Of a stretch of DNA of 64,000 nucleotides, positions 60,191 to 64,000 are shown one piece after another (position 1 is the first letter of the stretch; every line of letters starts with the position of its first letter). Made by a program: the position numbers and the translations under genes. The notes beneath the pieces are model-generated. The model did not search any database, was not told the origin of the DNA, and saw nothing but the letters and a program-made list of their open reading frames with translations. The DNA lies in assembly GCA_028583405.1 (NCBI GenBank), contig CM053261.1, forward strand, positions 14,624,783 to 14,688,782. The letters run 5' to 3'. Origin of the DNA: Pogonophryne albipinna. Its lineage: Eukaryota > Chordata > Actinopteri > Perciformes > Artedidraconidae.

Positions 60191-60920
60191 AGAGGTACGA
60201 TAAAGGATCTGCAGTATGTTATGAAGTATTAATCCTACAAAGGTCCGTTTTATACAGGTAGAGGTGTGTATTTAAGGTCTAGAAAAAGACTGCAACTAGC
60301 TTTAAACTCTCTTTGCCTGCATTTCAGATGAAAGGAGTTTCCTTTCCATTCAAGGGATGAAGTAAAATGATTAGAAAGCCTGCTCCTGTATTTATGAATC
60401 AAGGGAACTTGAGAGGATATTTGACGATCTTCCTGTAAAAATGAGGCCGGTTGCTTATTTTCAGAACGAATGAGGACTCCCACCCAGAGAGAAATGAAGC
60501 AGAGCTTTCCACAGTGGCTGAGAGGGAGAGACCGAGGGCCTCAAACACATGTAGAGGGGAAAGAGGCCTTATATAAGGGCAGAGCGATTGAAGACTTACA
60601 CATGGGGGAGTGAATATACAGAGGCTGCTTAGAGGTGCGTGCAAGGGTTCCCCAGGGGCCACGGATAGGGCGAGGGAGGGAGACAGGAAGAGGGAAAGAG
60701 CGAGAGCAAGTGTTCGTCACAGCCTGCTGTCTTTCTCCCTCCTTTTTCTACACCCGGGTCAGTCGGCCCCCAAGGTGCAGCCGTCTGCTGCCATGCAGAA
60801 ACACCCGCACGCTTGTCTCTTGCGCTGCTCCCAACACAGGGCCTGCCTACCAGAGCCTAATTTGCAGCACATGGGTCCAAGTTTACCTCCCCCACTCTTT
60901 CTCCACCCACTGCCCCAACA

Positions 60921-60951
60921 ACCCCCCCCCCCCCCACACACACACACACAA
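60921..60951. repeat. C-run followed by CA microsatellite
   Basis: About fourteen Cs followed by eight CA units. Confidence 0.95.
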
Positions 60952-63888
60952 TACGGCCTCCTCCCTTCCTCCACACCCCACTGCTGAAGGTGACGTTTTT
61001 CCAGAAGCTATTACTACAGTGAAATGCTAAGTTTGTTTTTGCTTACGGACCTCATTTTCTGTCATTTAGGAAAGCAAAATGTGGGGGAAACAACCCGCCC
61101 ATTTGGACAATTGCTACCCTTTCTTCTGAGTTATGTAAAAGATGTAGATCAGCTCTTATTAAGGGAATGTAAGGAGTGTGTGGGACTTCACACAAGCAAT
61201 ATAAGCAGAACATGTGAGGTCTTTTTGTTGGATGCCATTGTTCATGTTGTAAAATGATGTGTTTTTTTCTGACTCCATGCATTGGCAGTGTGATAAATGC
61301 TGCAGCAGCTAAATATAAAGGGGGTTCCCTCTGTGTAATATGTGAACACTAGATGGCACTATCTGGCTTTTAATTAGCGATGGAGTGGACACAATGAAAA
61401 CATCACTGGTCATGCAATTCAATATAGCCACACAACAGACCTCAAGTGGATTTGAGAACAAAAAGGATACATAAGGTCATTTTGGAGGTTGTTTTCCAAG
61501 TGTAGTTCTTGACAACTGGAAACACTGATGGAGGCTAGAGCTCCATGTAACCCAGGTTAGAATGTTCCTTCAGAACATGGAAGGCCAAGATGTTTTCAGA
61601 CTCTGAAAGCTAGAAGACATCCATGATGTTGCTTTGATTCTGGAGGACATGTTTTTTGACAGTTTGAAGGTCTGAGAAAATCCCGGCCCTGACAGTCAAG
61701 TTGATCAAAGAGCTACAAAGCAGCACTGTATCTACACAGTTTACAGTTTCGGTACTTACATCTCTTTCACATTTAAGGACATCTTGAGCCACAAATTGGT
61801 TTATTCTGTTCTACCCAGTAAGACACATGTAGCCATCCCGCTCCCTTTGCCCTTGGCTGTTACACAACCAAAAGAGAGCCTTCCAGGTTTCGTTTTTGCC
61901 CAAATCGGAGTGTGCAATGTAGCTTTGCTCCCACCTCTGGCATTGACAAAGTTGGCACCTTCGCCCCTGCCCAACCAATGGCCATCACAGCTGTCCTGAC
62001 TTGTCTGCTCAATGAGCATTGGAGGGACAGGGAAGGACAGGCGGAAGGAAGTGTTCTCATCCTCCTCTCCTTGTCCTGTATGGAGGACCCGGTGGCACCG
62101 GCACTGTAGTTTTTCCTGCTCAGCAGGTGCTGACTTTTATCAGTAGTGACATGAATGTACAGAACTGCCAGGGCGCATCCACCCAATTGCTGTCAGGTGT
62201 CGTTCCTGCTAACACTCCACCTAGCCCCTGACCTCACAGGCACCCGGTGCGCCTGTCTGTTCGCCTGCTCTGCTCCCCCCGCACACCTGTGCAGACACAC
62301 ATATGCACGCACATCATAACCCGACTGAGATTGAAGTATTTTCCCACACAGGCCCAAAAGATTATGTTTGTGGCGTGCTCCTCTCCAGAGTGTCTGGGCA
62401 AAATGAGAAATCATGATACAATATGATGGAAACACTCATGATAAGTGTCCATGTGTTATTGCATTCCTCACATAGAGCAGCTCACAGGTGCTGGCCACTT
62501 CCTCACTGAAACAAAGAGCACACAGTCTGTGAAGCCCACAATGAGGAATTTCACTGCCTATTACAGTAGGCAGAGCAGCATTTGAATATTTCATGTCTGA
62601 GTTATGAGATGACGCTGAAGTGTGAAAGTATGATGTTTGACTCTTGGCTTAAGGAGGGCGAGTGTGGTCACTGTGAAAAAGGAGGTCAAGGTTAGATTTG
62701 CTTTGCGGATATAAATAGCCCTTCAGTGATGTCCCCCTGATCTCACCGTTATTATTTATTAATCATTGTCATGATCTGGGGAGCACATCCAGCCTCACCA
62801 TCCAATTTCAGACAGCTGAAGACAATGACAAGAGGAGGACAAGGTCTAATCTGAATTGTAGACCCTTAAAATTAAGCCTGTATATACTTGGTTGTATTGA
62901 ATCAGGCCTCTTTGTTTTGTGGAAAGGCTTTATTGCAGTTTTGATAAAATGCCATATTGAGGATTGCTGACGCTGGACTTTACAAGCATTGTTCTTGCCA
63001 GGGCACATCAGTGGTTGTGTTCCCGACATTACTCTGCCTTTTGTTAAGTACTTTTTTTCATCTACATAATTTCTCTATTCTACAATTAATTTGCACAGAG
63101 AGAACCAAATGCTTGACAAGTAACATTACACATACCAATAAACTTGTGTTATTTGGCTGGGAAATTATAACCAAATGTCAGAAGTTTAAAAGTAATCAAC
63201 TCTGTGTTGGCTCATTATACAATCTGTTGCCGTTTGTTTTTTCCTCTGCAGTGTCTGCACAGTATTCGGCTGCTCACTTAGGTCACTCTCTGCTGCACTT
63301 TTCAAACTTCTTTCCCTCTAAATGAGTTGTTAGACACAGTCCCTAAGGCTGTGTTGACAGCTCACTAAGCTAAAACATATACCATGTACTTGTAACATAG
63401 GGAATTTAAATCCAGTTCATGATCTGTTTATTCTTCCATTTCCTCTCGCTCCTAACTCTTTTAACAATATGTCTCCCACTGCATGTAATTGTTATATGAT
63501 AAAGCAGAAGAGCATTTGAAGTTCAAAATGTATTTTTTAAATAATGTATCAACATCCCTTTGGGTCTTTTCTTTAGCTCTGATTCTGCAATGTTTTTTTC
63601 ATTACTTTTCTTTTGTAAATCACTCCCCACATTGGGTCCATGCATTGTACAATAGAAGAAGTAGCATTTTAGAAATTAGATATATTTAATATAGTAACCC
63701 AGCCCCAGAGATATAGCACAATTGTATTTTATCCTTATCCTAAATGCCTTAAACTTGCAATATTCATTATATCTGATCATTTGTTTGTTGGAAATATGTT
63801 GATCTTTCAACCACATCCTTTTAACCAGTTCAAGAGGAAATACAGAGAAATTATATTCTCGAGGTCCAGTGATGGGGAAGGTGTTTGA

Positions 63889-63981
63889 CTGTGTATGTGA
63901 ATATATGTGTGAGTATGTAGGTGTGTATATGTATGTGTGCATATATGTATATCAGTGTATGTATGTATATGTATATATGTC
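63889..63981. repeat. Degenerate TG/TA microsatellite
   Basis: Alternating TGTG, TATG and TATA blocks near the right edge of the window. Confidence 0.85.
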
Positions 63982-64000
63982 AATCAACAGGTAAAACAGA

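Larger units (their letters stand above)
60191..64000. other. Downstream intergenic DNA, no gene recognised
   Basis: Open frames here are short and overlap on both strands. A palindromic TATA-like CCTTATATAAGG at about 60569-60580 precedes a purine-rich, CpG-containing stretch (60600-60800). This might be a start region for another transcript, but no exon could be tied to it. A C-run plus CA repeat lies at 60921-60951 and a TG/TA microsatellite at 63889-63981. 61800-62250 is GC-richer without coding structure I recognise. Confidence 0.4.

Noticed and set aside
60569..60987. Promoter and first coding exon of a downstream gene
   Set aside because: There is a TATA-like palindrome and two overlapping frames of 125 and 131 codons, but the frames conflict, run into a C-run/CA repeat and match no family.
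1..64000. tRNA, rRNA or known microRNA genes
   Set aside because: None seen by eye. A covariance-model scan was not possible, so small RNA genes cannot be excluded.

Overview
The window is teleost fish nuclear DNA, most likely from a percomorph. It has AT-rich non-coding sequence, GT-AG introns, many short DNA transposons with clear target-site duplications, LINE 3' tails and an LTR element. Nothing bacterial is present: no operons, ribosome-binding sites or CRISPR. Most long open frames are chance frames or lie in repeats.

One protein-coding gene can be built with confidence. It is the + strand orthologue of vertebrate ZNF618, with its annotated start at 35502 and stop at 55440. Thirteen core exon blocks are supported, two of which (37337-37387 and 48553-48597) look like cassettes, plus one further core block counted separately below; the exons listed join into a frame of up to 945 residues. 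Four C2H2 fingers each sit on their own exon. A large C-terminal domain ends in a hAT-transposase-type dimerisation motif. Exons 2 to 11 are all phase 1-1 and multiples of three, so exon skipping keeps the frame. Two exons (35.8 kb and 46.2 kb) have two in-frame donors each. A CpG-enriched segment with a good donor at 28.16-28.51 kb is a possible promoter and non-coding first exon. The 3' UTR may run to a polyadenylation signal at 60122.

Layout: 1-28 kb is intergenic and built largely of mobile elements. These include a 473-bp hAT element inside a TTAA-flanked MITE (2.4-3.4 kb), a 5'-truncated LINE (7.1-7.8 kb), a piggyBac-like element (11.4-12.6 kb), a second TTAA MITE copy (16.3 kb), a Harbinger-like MITE (17.0-17.8 kb), and a minus-strand non-autonomous LTR retroelement (19.1-22.5 kb) whose interior is four GC-rich in-frame tandem arrays. 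28.5-35.5 kb is probably intron 1 and includes stretches that read like conserved non-coding DNA. 35.5-55.4 kb is the ZNF618 coding region, with introns holding a hAT element with a nested repeat (39.3-40.5 kb), a ~150-bp tandem array with ~449-bp higher-order periodicity (45.05-45.87 kb), and a cluster of nested transposons (49.7-51.8 kb). 55.4-64 kb is 3' UTR and downstream DNA with no second gene recognised.

The most unusual object is the LTR element at 19108-22473. It has a matching 5-bp target duplication, TG..CA ends and a polypurine tract, but no reverse transcriptase. In its place is a repeat-rich proline/alanine/serine open frame. All family names are from recall and pattern matching, without database searches.
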